Positions 52,376 through 61,155 of a DNA stretch of 64,000 bases are shown piece by piece. The DNA is from UBA1724 sp051884615 (GTDB lineage Bacteria; Verrucomicrobiota; Lentisphaeria; Oligosphaerales; Oligosphaeraceae). The position numbers and the translations under genes were made by a program. The stretch covers positions 71,367 through 135,366 of the forward strand of contig JBJEVT010000030.1 of the NCBI GenBank assembly GCA_051884615.1, written 5' to 3'. Under the pieces are notes generated by a model. It worked only from the letters and a program-made list of their open reading frames with translations. It was not told where the DNA came from and searched no databases. Position 1 is the first letter of the stretch. The number at the start of each line of letters is the position of its first letter.

Positions 52376-54724
52376 TTATTCCTCCGAGAGGTTCAGAAGG
52401 CAGAGGACATATCCGTCGGCGGGGATTTCCAGGGAGAGGGTTCCCTGGTCCAGGGAGACCGTCCCCTGGGGGGAGAGCCGGGTCACGGAGGCGGCTTCGG
52501 GCAGGTAGAGGGTGTCGGCGGCCATCCGCTGGGTGCCGTAGTTGCCCACCAGCAGGAGAAGCTGGTCGTCCAGTCTCCGCGCGGTGTAGGAAAGTCCGGG
52601 GTTGTCGCCCTGGATCTCCTCCTCCAGACTGCCGTCCATGAGGATGTCCTCGTAGGGCGCCAGGAGGGAGAAGGCCCGCGCCACATAGAAGTAGTCCAGG
52701 GGAGACTCGAAGCCCAGGGCATAGAAGTATTGGACACCGCCGGCGCCGTTCATCAGGGTCTCCAGGAGGATTTCCTCCGCCACGGCGCCCATGGGCTGGG
52801 TATGGTAGGCGCCGGTGCCCGCGGTGCGCCAGGGAATCAGGCGTTCCGGCATGCCGCCTGTGGCCTGGTAGACCCGGCGCATCTGCTGGCCCGCCTCCGC
52901 GGGGGAGCGTCCGTAGTACGAGTTCTGGATTTCATCGCAGAGGGCGGGATAGAGGCGGGAGTAGCCCAGGAAGGGGACGGGCCCCTCCTGGCAGCGGTAG
53001 GACATCTCCGGGGAGACGGCGTAGTAGCCCACCCGGGGGACGGGACGCCCGGCGGCCTGGGCGCCCTCCTGGACGGCGTAGGTGAAGGCCGACACGTATT
53101 CGGCCTGGAGCACGTCGAAGTACTCCACCCAGCTCTCCATGCCCCGGCGATTCTTCTCCTCCTGGCAGCGGGTGCAGCTCCGGATGGTGTTGTTCATGTA
53201 GTTGGGCTCCCAGTCCTCGATGTCGAAGACCACCACGTCCACGGGGAGCATCTGGAGGACCTGGCGGACCTGCTCCACCGCCTCCTGGTATTCCTGGCCC
53301 CGGTATGCCAGGCAGGTGCTGGTGGAGCCGACGCAGCGGGATTCGTTCTTCCCTCCGTTCTTCTTCCGGAGGAGGGCGGTGGGCTCCATTTCCAGACGGA
53401 TGCGTCGTCCCGCCGCCCGTGCCTTCTCGATCAAGGGGAGCGCCTCCTTGGCCTGCTCCACCGTGCTGGCGAAGAACATGGCGGTGGAGAATCCCAGGGA
53501 GAGTTCGTCCTGGTTGTGGGTGGGCAGTTCATGGAAGCGGTTTTCCAGCCACAGGGAGGTGTCCAGCCTTTTCCAGGGGGTGGGCATGCGGGGGATGGAG
53601 AGGATTTCCAGGGGCATCCGGACCCTCTGGTCCTCCTGTCCGTCCACATAGCTGATGAACTGGACGTATTTTTGCTCCGGGGGGATTTCCGTGCCCGGGG
53701 GCACGGCGAAGAAGAAGGGTCCGAAGCCGAAGCGCAGCACCTTCTGCACCTCCTGGAAGTTCCGTTCCGGCCGGAATCTCCACAGGGTGCGTCCGTCGTT
53801 TGTCTCCCGGGAAGCCAGGGTGCGGAGCCAGGCGGGCCAGGCCTCGCTGGGCTGGTAGGTGACCTGCTCCGGCAGCTCGATGGCGTATTCCAGGTTCTGG
53901 AAGGGCTCCGTGCGCTGGTTCTCCAGGGAGAGGAGATTGCGGAGATAGATTCCCTCGGCCACATAGAAAACGGGTTGCTTGGGGGTGACGAGGACGCCGC
54001 CATGCTGGAGGCGGCGGGGCGTGCGGGTGTAGGGCGCGCCGTAGTCGGGGGACGCCACCTCCTCCTCGGATGCCTCGATGACCGCCACCTCGTCGCTGAC
54101 GAAATTGATGTGCTGCTGGGAGACCGAGGAGAGGCAGACATAGCGGGCGTCCGCCTGGACCTCCAGCTGGAAGGGATAGATGTAGTAGTGGTCGTTCTTG
54201 CCCTCCCCCAGGTTTTCCGGGAGATAGTAGAGGGTCTTCCAGTCGGAGAGATAGTCCTCGGTGGCCTTCAGCTTCACCAGGGCCTGGGCCGGATAGTATT
54301 CCCGCCCGTCCCGGCTCACCCACACGGTGAGATTCTCGGGGAAGAAGACGGTGTATTTGTCGATGACGCCGCCCTGGAGTCGGACCACCACCTTCCGCAC
54401 ATGGCGCACCTCCCCCAGGTCGATGGTGACGAAAATCCCGTCCCATGCGCGCTGGAAGGCCACCGCCTCCGGCATCCACCAGAGCCGGTCCGAGGCGGAC
54501 AGGACGCCGTCCGTCAAATCCTGGGCGTCGCTGTCCCCCTTCACCGTCAGGGAATAGTTCGGGGCGGGCCGGAAGGAGACGGGGCGCCCTTCCGCCAGAT
54601 TGGGGCCGTCGCAGGCGTCCTGGAAGGCCTGGATGGCCTCCTGGGGGGTGGCGAACTGGGCGGGGAGGGAGGGGAGGACCAAGGCGGCGAGGAGGACCGT
54701 CGCGGAGAGAAGGAGGCGATGCAT
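52376..54724 (-). CDS. Secreted F5/8-type discoidin plus TIM-barrel glycosidase-like protein
   Basis: 782 residues. A signal peptide covers about 1-22. Residues about 45-235 look like an F5/8 type C (discoidin) carbohydrate-binding domain: IFVTIDLGEVRHVRKVVVRL, LTVWVSRDGREYYP and ARYVCLSS. A beta-sandwich domain (about 240-390) leads to a (beta/alpha) barrel (about 395-690) with VDVVVFDIEDWEPNYMNNT, a DxE-type acidic motif, and PRVGYYAVSPEMSY. The last about 80 residues are a small beta-domain. No GH family can be assigned. It probably binds and cleaves host or plant glycans. Confidence 0.75.
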   Translation of the reverse strand: MHRLLLSATVLLAALVLPSLPAQFATPQEAIQAFQDACDGPNLAEGRPVSFRPAPNYSLTVKGDSDAQDLTDGVLSASDRLWWMPEAVAFQRAWDGIFVTIDLGEVRHVRKVVVRLQGGVIDKYTVFFPENLTVWVSRDGREYYPAQALVKLKATEDYLSDWKTLYYLPENLGEGKNDHYYIYPFQLEVQADARYVCLSSVSQQHINFVSDEVAVIEASEEEVASPDYGAPYTRTPRRLQHGGVLVTPKQPVFYVAEGIYLRNLLSLENQRTEPFQNLEYAIELPEQVTYQPSEAWPAWLRTLASRETNDGRTLWRFRPERNFQEVQKVLRFGFGPFFFAVPPGTEIPPEQKYVQFISYVDGQEDQRVRMPLEILSIPRMPTPWKRLDTSLWLENRFHELPTHNQDELSLGFSTAMFFASTVEQAKEALPLIEKARAAGRRIRLEMEPTALLRKKNGGKNESRCVGSTSTCLAYRGQEYQEAVEQVRQVLQMLPVDVVVFDIEDWEPNYMNNTIRSCTRCQEEKNRRGMESWVEYFDVLQAEYVSAFTYAVQEGAQAAGRPVPRVGYYAVSPEMSYRCQEGPVPFLGYSRLYPALCDEIQNSYYGRSPAEAGQQMRRVYQATGGMPERLIPWRTAGTGAYHTQPMGAVAEEILLETLMNGAGGVQYFYALGFESPLDYFYVARAFSLLAPYEDILMDGSLEEEIQGDNPGLSYTARRLDDQLLLLVGNYGTQRMAADTLYLPEAASVTRLSPQGTVSLDQGTLSLEIPADGYVLCLLNLSEE

Positions 54725-54800
54725 GGGGGGATGCCCTTGGGTTCAGGGGATGGGAGGCGGGGGACGGGCGGGCACGCCCATTCCCCCGGGGATTTGCGTG

Positions 54801-57800
54801 CTATGGCCGGGAGAGGGCCTGGATCTCCTCCGGGGCGAGGCAGCGGCGATAGATGAGGAGATCGTCGTAGTCCCCGAAGAAGGTGCGTTCCTTGCTGTAG
54901 AGATTGCAGGGATGGCTGCCCAGGCTTCCGGGGAAGCCGTCCAGCCAGGGGGTGACGAAGGGATCCAGGGAGGATCCCGCCTCCACGCCGTTGACGTAGA
55001 GGCGGCGTTCGCCTGCTTTCCAGGTGAGGGCGAGATGGCTCCACTCTCCCTTCTTCAGGGGGTTGGGAATCTCGGCAAGGATGGGATTCCGGGTGCCTTC
55101 GCCGCAGATCCGTGCCTTCAGCTTGTCGTCCTCCACGTAGATTCCGATTTCATCCATGCCGCTGGGGGTCCAGTTCCGGTCCGTGGCCATGAGGTAGAAG
55201 ATCACGGGGATGAAGGCGGTGGAGCCCTGGTCCGTCAGGGGGCGCACCCAGAAGGCCACCGTACCCTCGGCGGGGCGGGAGCCCAGGATGGCGGCCGAGG
55301 GAGGCAGGGCGAGGCCGCTGCCCGGCGAGGTGCGCAGGCCCTGGCCGGAATGGCCCTCCCCTTTGCTCAAGCCGGCATATCCGGAATCCAGGCCGTTGCC
55401 GGAGCGGTCCCACAGGAGGGGGGCGTCGCCCTCGAAGTCGTAGGCGAGGACCAGGCCGGGACGGGACAGATCCCCGGGGCGCTTCACGCCGTCCAGCTTC
55501 TCCTGGGCCTTCCGGGCGCGCTCCCGGCTTTGCTCGTCCAGCTTCTCCTGATACCGGGTCAGGTTGCCAGCCACCTCGTCGGGGGTGAGGCCGGTGCGGC
55601 GCACGGGGCGGCGGGTGATGGCGGGCTGTTCGCCCAGGAAGGCGACGGCCTCATCCAGGCAGTCCATCAGACGGCGGCGTTCCGCCAGGATCACCTGGGG
55701 ATCCCGGGAGTATTCCTTCCAGCTCACCACCACTTCCGGATTCACGGAGAGCAGTTCCCGGATGCGCCGGGAGAGCTGGGGATTCTTCTCCCCCAGGGCG
55801 TCCAGGGAGGCCTCCAGGAGGCAGAAGAGCTCGTAGTCCTCCAGGCCGTCCGTCAGGACTTCCAGACGCGGGGAGGAGAGCGGGACGCCGGAGGGGGTGG
55901 GATAGATGAGATTGCCGTCGCCGTTGCTGACATCGTTGAAGACGGCGCCGGTCGCCCAGGGATTCCGGCGGCCCCACCAGTTCACGGACCAGTAGAGGAT
56001 GCCGTCCAGATCATGCTTCCAGCTTTGCCAGATCCAGGAGCGTCCCTCGGCCAGGGGGGAGTCGATCCAGATGTTGGGGAGGGGGTCCCGGTTTCCGTAG
56101 GCCACATACCACCACACGTTGCGGCCCTTGGCCTGCTCCGCGGCGGCCAGCTCCGGATTGTAGCTGTAGGTCTCGGGGCACCAGGTGTCCACGAAGCAGA
56201 GTTCCGGGGGGAAGCTGCGGGCGGTCATCATGTTGGGCAGCGACGGGGTCCCGGGGGCCTTCTTCACGGTGGAGAGCAAGGCGTTGACCACGGGGTAGTA
56301 GGAGGGCACCGGCTCGTCTGCCAGATAGGTGTAGAAGTATTTCAGCCATCCCTTCTCCTCCAGATGGTTGCGGAGAATGCGGGTCCAGAGGGGAAGCGGC
56401 TCCCGGAGATCCGCCATGTGGGAGGTCATGCCCTGGGAGAGGCCCCATTCGATCTGGCGGTCATAGGCCGTCCAGTCGATTTCGGGGGGGACGGCGGGGG
56501 GATCCATTGCCAGGTAGTCCCACTGGGCCCAGTCGGAGACGGAGCCGTCCTCCTTCACATCACAGCAGGCGTCCCGCCAGGGGATCAGCTCCAGGGATTC
56601 CCCGGCGCGCGCCAGGGACGCCCGGAGGCGGCCGCCTCCGCAGCCCCGCAGGGTGATGGTCATGGCGTAGAGGTGTTCCTTGTCCAGGGCTTCCCGGGGG
56701 GCGGGACATTCCAGGCGGCTGGCGCCGGCGGCGACGGAGAAATGGAGCCGGGCGTAGTCTCCCTCGTCGGAGAAGAGGGCCACCTCCAGATTGCCGTCGC
56801 CGCAGCTTTCCACCTCCAGCACCAGGGCGTCGCCCTCCTCCAGCTTCAGATAGGGTTTCTTCTGCAGCGTGGGGGATTCGGTGATGAAGTAGGGGGTGAG
56901 GCGATGGGCGAACATCATCTCGTAGGCGGCCTGGAGATCCAGGGTGAAGCCGTAGCGGTTCATCAGCTTCTTGGTCTCGCCGTTCAGGGGCCAGACGCCG
57001 AAGGCGCTGATGAGGCTGGAGTGGCGGGGGATGGTGAAGGAGCGCACCTGGAGCTGGACGGGCACGGGGGTGGGCAGGCTGTTGCGGGCCTTGAGGAGGA
57101 GCTTGCCCTGGTAGACGCCCGGCGGGGTGTCTTCCGGCACCTTCACGCTGAACCAGAGGGTCTCCCGGCCTTGGGCGGGCACATCGAACGCGCCGAGGGG
57201 CAGCAGGATGTCGGGATACAGCCCCACATAGTCGGCGTCATATTCCGGGGTGGTGGTGAGCACATGGCCGACCCGGCGGATCTCCATGGCCTCCACGGGG
57301 ATCGTACCGCCTTCCGCGGAGACCAGGGGCCCCTCCAGGGACGCCTCCACCAGGGTCAGATTGGCGTCGCCGGCGAAGAGGACCACCTGGGCGGCCTCCT
57401 GCTCGTTCCTGCCCGCGTCCAAGGACAGCGCCGCGCCGATCCTCTCCTGGGGGAAGACGTCCACGGGAAGGAGGCGGGTGAGGGAATCCAGGGTGCCGAA
57501 GACGATTTCCTCGCTCTTCCGTCCCTGTTCCTCCATGGTTTTTCTGGCCAGGAGATAGAGCATGCGGTCCCGGATGCGGCGCGCCTCCTCCTCCAGGAGG
57601 TCATAGACTTCCGGGGTGTCGTCGGCCTGGAGCGCCATCAGGGCCTCGGCGCCGCGGATCATGGCCTTCACGTCGGGGGAGGGGAAGGCGCGCAGGCGTT
57701 CGATGGTGTCCCCCAGGATGTTGGCCACCTGGCTGGCGCGCTTCAGGAAATAGACGCCGTAGACGGGGGTTCCGTCGACTTGGTATTCCATGCGATGGCA

Positions 57801-58544
57801 CAGATATTCCGTGCCGGCGGGGTCGGTGCCGATGCGCACCAGCCGGGGTTCCTGGCCGGACCAGCGATATTCCGGGGCGGCGGCGTTTTCGGAGCCGGGG
57901 ATTTTCTCCAGGGGGTGCGGGGCGTTCACGAAGCGGATGATGCCGTAGCCATCCTTGAAGCGGCGGGTTTCGGGGACCGCCACCCAGCCGGAGATGCCCC
58001 CCTGCTTGGTGGTGGTGGTGCGGCAGACGCCCATCTGCATTCGCCATTCGCTTCCCTCTTCGGGCTCGCCCCCCAGATCCTGGAAGGGGATGGAGAATTC
58101 CGCCGTCCAGCGGTAGAGTTCCCGGGTGGTCTTGATCTGCCAGTTTCCGTTCCAGTCGCCCTGCCCGTCCCGCTCGTCGTAGATGGTGCCGAGGGCGTTG
58201 AAGATCAGGTGATAGACATGGCCGTCGGCGGGATACAGGAAGATGTCGAAGGCGTCATCCTCCCACACCGCGGAATCCCGCTCCTTCTTCTCCATGCGGA
58301 TGCCCGCCATCCGGGGTTCCACCACCTCGATTTTGCCCATGAGGCGTCCCTTCTGCCGCCACAGCCAGAAATGGAGGGGGGATTCGGGGCGTGCCTTGCC
58401 GTCGATGGTGATCCAGTCTCCGAAGTAGCAGCCCTCTTCCGGCCCCTGGGCTTCGGGAACGGTGGCGCAGGGTCTCCATTCGGCGCGGGAAAACCAGGGA
58501 AGCAGGAGGGCGAAGAGGAGGAGAGTTCGGAGGATGGCTTTCAT
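54801..58544 (-). CDS. Large secreted CBM9-like / DUF4091 / LamG-like multidomain glycosidase
   Basis: 1247 residues from MKAILRTLLLFALLLPWFSRA (signal peptide). Residues about 20-190 are a CBM9/DOMON-like domain (FGDWITIDGKARPE, DDAFDIFLYPADGHVYH). After linker domains, about 730-900 is a DUF4091 catalytic-type region: YTYLADEPVPSYYP, FVDTWCPETYSYNP, GILYWSVNWWGRRNPW, GDGNLIYPTPSG and LEVLTDGLEDYELF. About 1035-1247 is a LamG/concanavalin-type lectin domain (LAYDFEGDAPLLWDRSGN, WSHLALTWKAGERRLYVNG, DDLLIYRRCLAPEE). Members of DUF4091 act on sialylated or other host glycans. The SGNH hydrolase gene lies 49 bases upstream. Confidence 0.85.
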   Translation of the reverse strand: MKAILRTLLLFALLLPWFSRAEWRPCATVPEAQGPEEGCYFGDWITIDGKARPESPLHFWLWRQKGRLMGKIEVVEPRMAGIRMEKKERDSAVWEDDAFDIFLYPADGHVYHLIFNALGTIYDERDGQGDWNGNWQIKTTRELYRWTAEFSIPFQDLGGEPEEGSEWRMQMGVCRTTTTKQGGISGWVAVPETRRFKDGYGIIRFVNAPHPLEKIPGSENAAAPEYRWSGQEPRLVRIGTDPAGTEYLCHRMEYQVDGTPVYGVYFLKRASQVANILGDTIERLRAFPSPDVKAMIRGAEALMALQADDTPEVYDLLEEEARRIRDRMLYLLARKTMEEQGRKSEEIVFGTLDSLTRLLPVDVFPQERIGAALSLDAGRNEQEAAQVVLFAGDANLTLVEASLEGPLVSAEGGTIPVEAMEIRRVGHVLTTTPEYDADYVGLYPDILLPLGAFDVPAQGRETLWFSVKVPEDTPPGVYQGKLLLKARNSLPTPVPVQLQVRSFTIPRHSSLISAFGVWPLNGETKKLMNRYGFTLDLQAAYEMMFAHRLTPYFITESPTLQKKPYLKLEEGDALVLEVESCGDGNLEVALFSDEGDYARLHFSVAAGASRLECPAPREALDKEHLYAMTITLRGCGGGRLRASLARAGESLELIPWRDACCDVKEDGSVSDWAQWDYLAMDPPAVPPEIDWTAYDRQIEWGLSQGMTSHMADLREPLPLWTRILRNHLEEKGWLKYFYTYLADEPVPSYYPVVNALLSTVKKAPGTPSLPNMMTARSFPPELCFVDTWCPETYSYNPELAAAEQAKGRNVWWYVAYGNRDPLPNIWIDSPLAEGRSWIWQSWKHDLDGILYWSVNWWGRRNPWATGAVFNDVSNGDGNLIYPTPSGVPLSSPRLEVLTDGLEDYELFCLLEASLDALGEKNPQLSRRIRELLSVNPEVVVSWKEYSRDPQVILAERRRLMDCLDEAVAFLGEQPAITRRPVRRTGLTPDEVAGNLTRYQEKLDEQSRERARKAQEKLDGVKRPGDLSRPGLVLAYDFEGDAPLLWDRSGNGLDSGYAGLSKGEGHSGQGLRTSPGSGLALPPSAAILGSRPAEGTVAFWVRPLTDQGSTAFIPVIFYLMATDRNWTPSGMDEIGIYVEDDKLKARICGEGTRNPILAEIPNPLKKGEWSHLALTWKAGERRLYVNGVEAGSSLDPFVTPWLDGFPGSLGSHPCNLYSKERTFFGDYDDLLIYRRCLAPEEIQALSRP

Positions 58545-58593
58545 GGTCGTTGGCAAGGGATGGAGGCGAGGGAGAGGAACGGGGGGGCGGGCT

Positions 58594-59226
58594 TCAGGAG
58601 AGCAGTCCCGTGGCCTGGAGCCATGCGTCGGCGAGGCGCTGATGGAAGGGGGGCGCGGGATGGACGCCATCCACCAGCCAGTATTCCACCGGGGCTTCCC
58701 GAAGGGCGTTCTGGAGAATCTCCCGGGTGGGCACCAGCGCGGCGCCGAACTCCCGGGCGAGCTGCCGGACGATTTGGCAGCGCTGGTCCACATCCTCCAG
58801 CCACTCCGCCTGCACATCACCCATGAGGCCGGCGAAGGGCTCCATGAGGACCAGGCGAATCTCCGGAAGCGTGGTCCTGGTCCATTCCAGGAGCATGCGG
58901 TAGAATTGGGCGAAGCGGGGGATTTCCACGCCGTCCTGGCAGGTCTTCTCATGCCACAGGTCGTTGATGCCCACCAGGATGCTGAGAATGTCCGGCTTCA
59001 GGTTCAGGCAATCCCGCTTCCAGCGGGCGTAGAGATCCACCACCCTGTTGCCGCTGATGCCCTGGTTCAGGATGTTCCAGTGTTCGGCGGGGCGGTCGGC
59101 GAGGAGGCGGCTGGCGACGAGGCCGGGGTATCCGGGGCCCCAGAGCCCCGTGGGATATCCTGCGCCGCCGCTGGTGAGGCGTCCGCAGTCGGTGATGGAA
59201 TCTCCCATGAAGATCAAAGTCGGCAT
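58594..59226 (-). CDS. SGNH/GDSL hydrolase (probable carbohydrate esterase)
   Basis: 210 residues from MPTLIFMGDSITDCGR. The four blocks are visible: GDSITD with the nucleophile Ser, GISGNR, GINDLW and the C-terminal DGVHP with the Asp-x-x-His pair. No signal peptide, so a cytoplasmic esterase that deacetylates sugars or glycan fragments is plausible. It lies between fabH and the large DUF4091 gene, on the same strand. Confidence 0.88.
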   Translation of the reverse strand: MPTLIFMGDSITDCGRLTSGGAGYPTGLWGPGYPGLVASRLLADRPAEHWNILNQGISGNRVVDLYARWKRDCLNLKPDILSILVGINDLWHEKTCQDGVEIPRFAQFYRMLLEWTRTTLPEIRLVLMEPFAGLMGDVQAEWLEDVDQRCQIVRQLAREFGAALVPTREILQNALREAPVEYWLVDGVHPAPPFHQRLADAWLQATGLLS

Positions 59227-59281
59227 ATCGTGCAAGAGTTGAGGTTTGGGTGAAGGGACGCCCTGCCCTGCCGGCGGGGCG

Positions 59282-60274
59282 TCAAGGGGTTTCCTGCCAG
59301 CGCAGGAGGCAGCCGCCATAGGCCAGGCCGGCGCCGAAGGCCACGGTCAGCACCAGGTCCCCTGGCTTCAGGGCGCCCTGGCGGCGCAGTTCCTCCAAGG
59401 CGATGGGGATGGAGGCGCTGGAGGTGTTGGCCACCTCGTGGATGTTCCGGAAGAAGCGTTCCGGCGGCAGCCCCATGTTCCGCGCCACCGCATCCAGAAT
59501 CCGTCCGTTGGCCTGGTGGGGGATGAAATGCGCCACCTCCTCCAGGGAGTGGTTCGTCTCCTCCAGGAGGCGCCGGATCACCTTCTCCATGGAGCGCACG
59601 GCGAACTGGAAGACCGCCCGCCCGTCCATCCGCACATAGCCGGGAGCCCGCCGGGAATCCTCCTGGGTCCGCAAGCCCGCCTCGCGGACCAGGGAATCGG
59701 CGCCTGCGCCCTCCGCTCCCAGGACCTCGTGCAGCAGGCCGGGAGAGGAGGAGGGCGCCAGGACGGCGGCGCCCGCCCCGTCCCCGAAGAGCACGCAGGT
59801 CGCCCGGTCCTTCCAGTCCACGATCCGGGAATTCACCTCGCTTGCCACCACCAGGACGGGGCGTCCCAGATTCTGGCAGGTGTATTTTCCCATGGCGAGG
59901 GCGTAGACGAAGCCGGTGCAGGCGGCGTTCAGGTCGAAGGCGCCGGCGTTCGCCGCGCCCAGCTTTCCCTGGATGAGCGCCGCCGTGGAGGGATAGCTGG
60001 CGTAATCCGCCGTGGAGGTGGCGGTGATGACCATCCCCAGCTCCTCCGGACGCACGCCCGCATCCTCCAGGGCGCGGCGGGCGGCCTGGACTCCCATGGA
60101 GGAGGCCCCCTCCTCCGGCGCCGCCAGGCGGCGTTGCCGAATCCCGGTGTGGGAGAAAATCCACTGGTGGGAGGTGTCCAGGGTGGCGGACAGCTCCTCG
60201 TTGGAGACCACGCGTTCCGGGAGGTACGCCCCCACGCCGGCGATCCGAACATGCTGGAAGGATAGGGAAGACAT
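59282..60274 (-). CDS. fabH: 3-oxoacyl-ACP synthase III
   Basis: 330 residues from MSSLSFQHVRIAGVG. FabH condenses acetyl-CoA with malonyl-ACP to start fatty-acid synthesis. The catalytic triad is complete: Cys in LNAACTGFVYA (about 114), His in IPHQAN (about 250) and Asn in NTSSAS (about 280), and the FGDGAGAAVL loop is present. A -10-like element ends eight bases before the ATG, so it may have a very short leader. It heads a minus-strand run of glycan enzymes. Confidence 0.94.
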   Translation of the reverse strand: MSSLSFQHVRIAGVGAYLPERVVSNEELSATLDTSHQWIFSHTGIRQRRLAAPEEGASSMGVQAARRALEDAGVRPEELGMVITATSTADYASYPSTAALIQGKLGAANAGAFDLNAACTGFVYALAMGKYTCQNLGRPVLVVASEVNSRIVDWKDRATCVLFGDGAGAAVLAPSSSPGLLHEVLGAEGAGADSLVREAGLRTQEDSRRAPGYVRMDGRAVFQFAVRSMEKVIRRLLEETNHSLEEVAHFIPHQANGRILDAVARNMGLPPERFFRNIHEVANTSSASIPIALEELRRQGALKPGDLVLTVAFGAGLAYGGCLLRWQETP

Positions 60275-60278
60275 AACA

Positions 60279-60290
60279 GGGGATACTATA
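60279..60290 (-). promoter_or_regulatory. -10-like TATAGTATCCCC before fabH
   Basis: The minus strand reads ATGTATAGTATCCCCTGTT then ATG. The start codon lies eight bases after the TATAGTAT, predicting a transcript that begins within a few bases of it. The same 12-mer occurs at 49995-50006. Confidence 0.45.
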
Positions 60291-60522
60291 CATGGATTTC
60301 CCCCGTCCCGTCCCCCGGCTCCCCGTCCCCGGAGGGGCGCGTCCGGCGGTTTTTCCCGGGGGGCTCCGGGGCACTTTTTCCGGGAAATCCCCTGGGGGGA
60401 GAGGCGGGAAAGCTTTTTACTTTGCAATATCTTATCCCCGTTGCCGGATGGAGAGAGGGAGGATGCGAGCTGTTTGAAGCATCGCCCCCCGTCTTTCCGG
60501 CGTGTTTTCCGGAGGGTATGCC

Positions 60523-61134
60523 ATGAGACGCAGAGTTGACCACACGCAGCGTACAGAGCTGATTCTTCAGACGGCCCAGGAGCTTTTCGGGGAGTTGGGC
60601 TATCCCCAGGTGACGTTGAAGCTGCTGGCCAAGCGCTGCCAGCTGAGCCGCACGGTGCTCTACCGCTACTACGAGAGCAAGCGGAAGGTGTTCGAGGCCG
60701 TCCTGTATTACATCTCCACCCGCCTGGGGCTGGAATTTCTCCAATACGCCCGCCAGAACCCCCAGACCCCGCCCTCCCGGAAGCTGCGCTTCATCCTGGT
60801 GCGCCTGGTGGAATACATGGAGAAGAACACCCCCTTCCTGGACGCCGTGGTGGAATATCTCATCGATCTCCAGCGCAAGGGGGAGAGCGTCACCCGGCGG
60901 GTGATGCGGCACACGGTGCTGCTGCGCCTCACCCTGGTGCGCCTGATTCGGGAGGCAGTGGAGACCGGCGAGTTCAACCCCATTCCCGCCATGGAGATCG
61001 CCGGGGTCTTCTACGAGCAGCTCATGGGAGCCGCCATGCAGATGGCCGTCACGGAGACCCACGACCCGGAAAGCTTCCGCAACCGGCTGGACCTGACCCT
61101 GGTCGCCCTGAAAAAAAATAATCTCCTCCCCTGA
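60523..61134 (+). CDS. TetR-family transcriptional regulator
   Basis: 203 residues from ATG 60523, which has GGAGGG six bases upstream; a GTG seven codons earlier is less likely. The N-terminal TetR helix-turn-helix reads ILQTAQELFGELGYPQVTLKLLAKRC then TVLYRYYESKRKVF. The helical C-terminal ligand domain (about 70-203) has no clear ligand. It is divergent from fabH and lies 21 bases before a C69 peptidase gene, which it may regulate. Confidence 0.92.
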   Translation: MRRRVDHTQRTELILQTAQELFGELGYPQVTLKLLAKRCQLSRTVLYRYYESKRKVFEAVLYYISTRLGLEFLQYARQNPQTPPSRKLRFILVRLVEYMEKNTPFLDAVVEYLIDLQRKGESVTRRVMRHTVLLRLTLVRLIREAVETGEFNPIPAMEIAGVFYEQLMGAAMQMAVTETHDPESFRNRLDLTLVALKKNNLLP

Positions 61135-61155
61135 CGAAATTTTCCCTCCACGCCC

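Noticed and set aside
54600..58826. Open frame of 1408 codons on the plus strand
   Set aside because: Antisense to the DUF4091/LamG gene; low-complexity Gly/Ala/Gln composition and no family motif.
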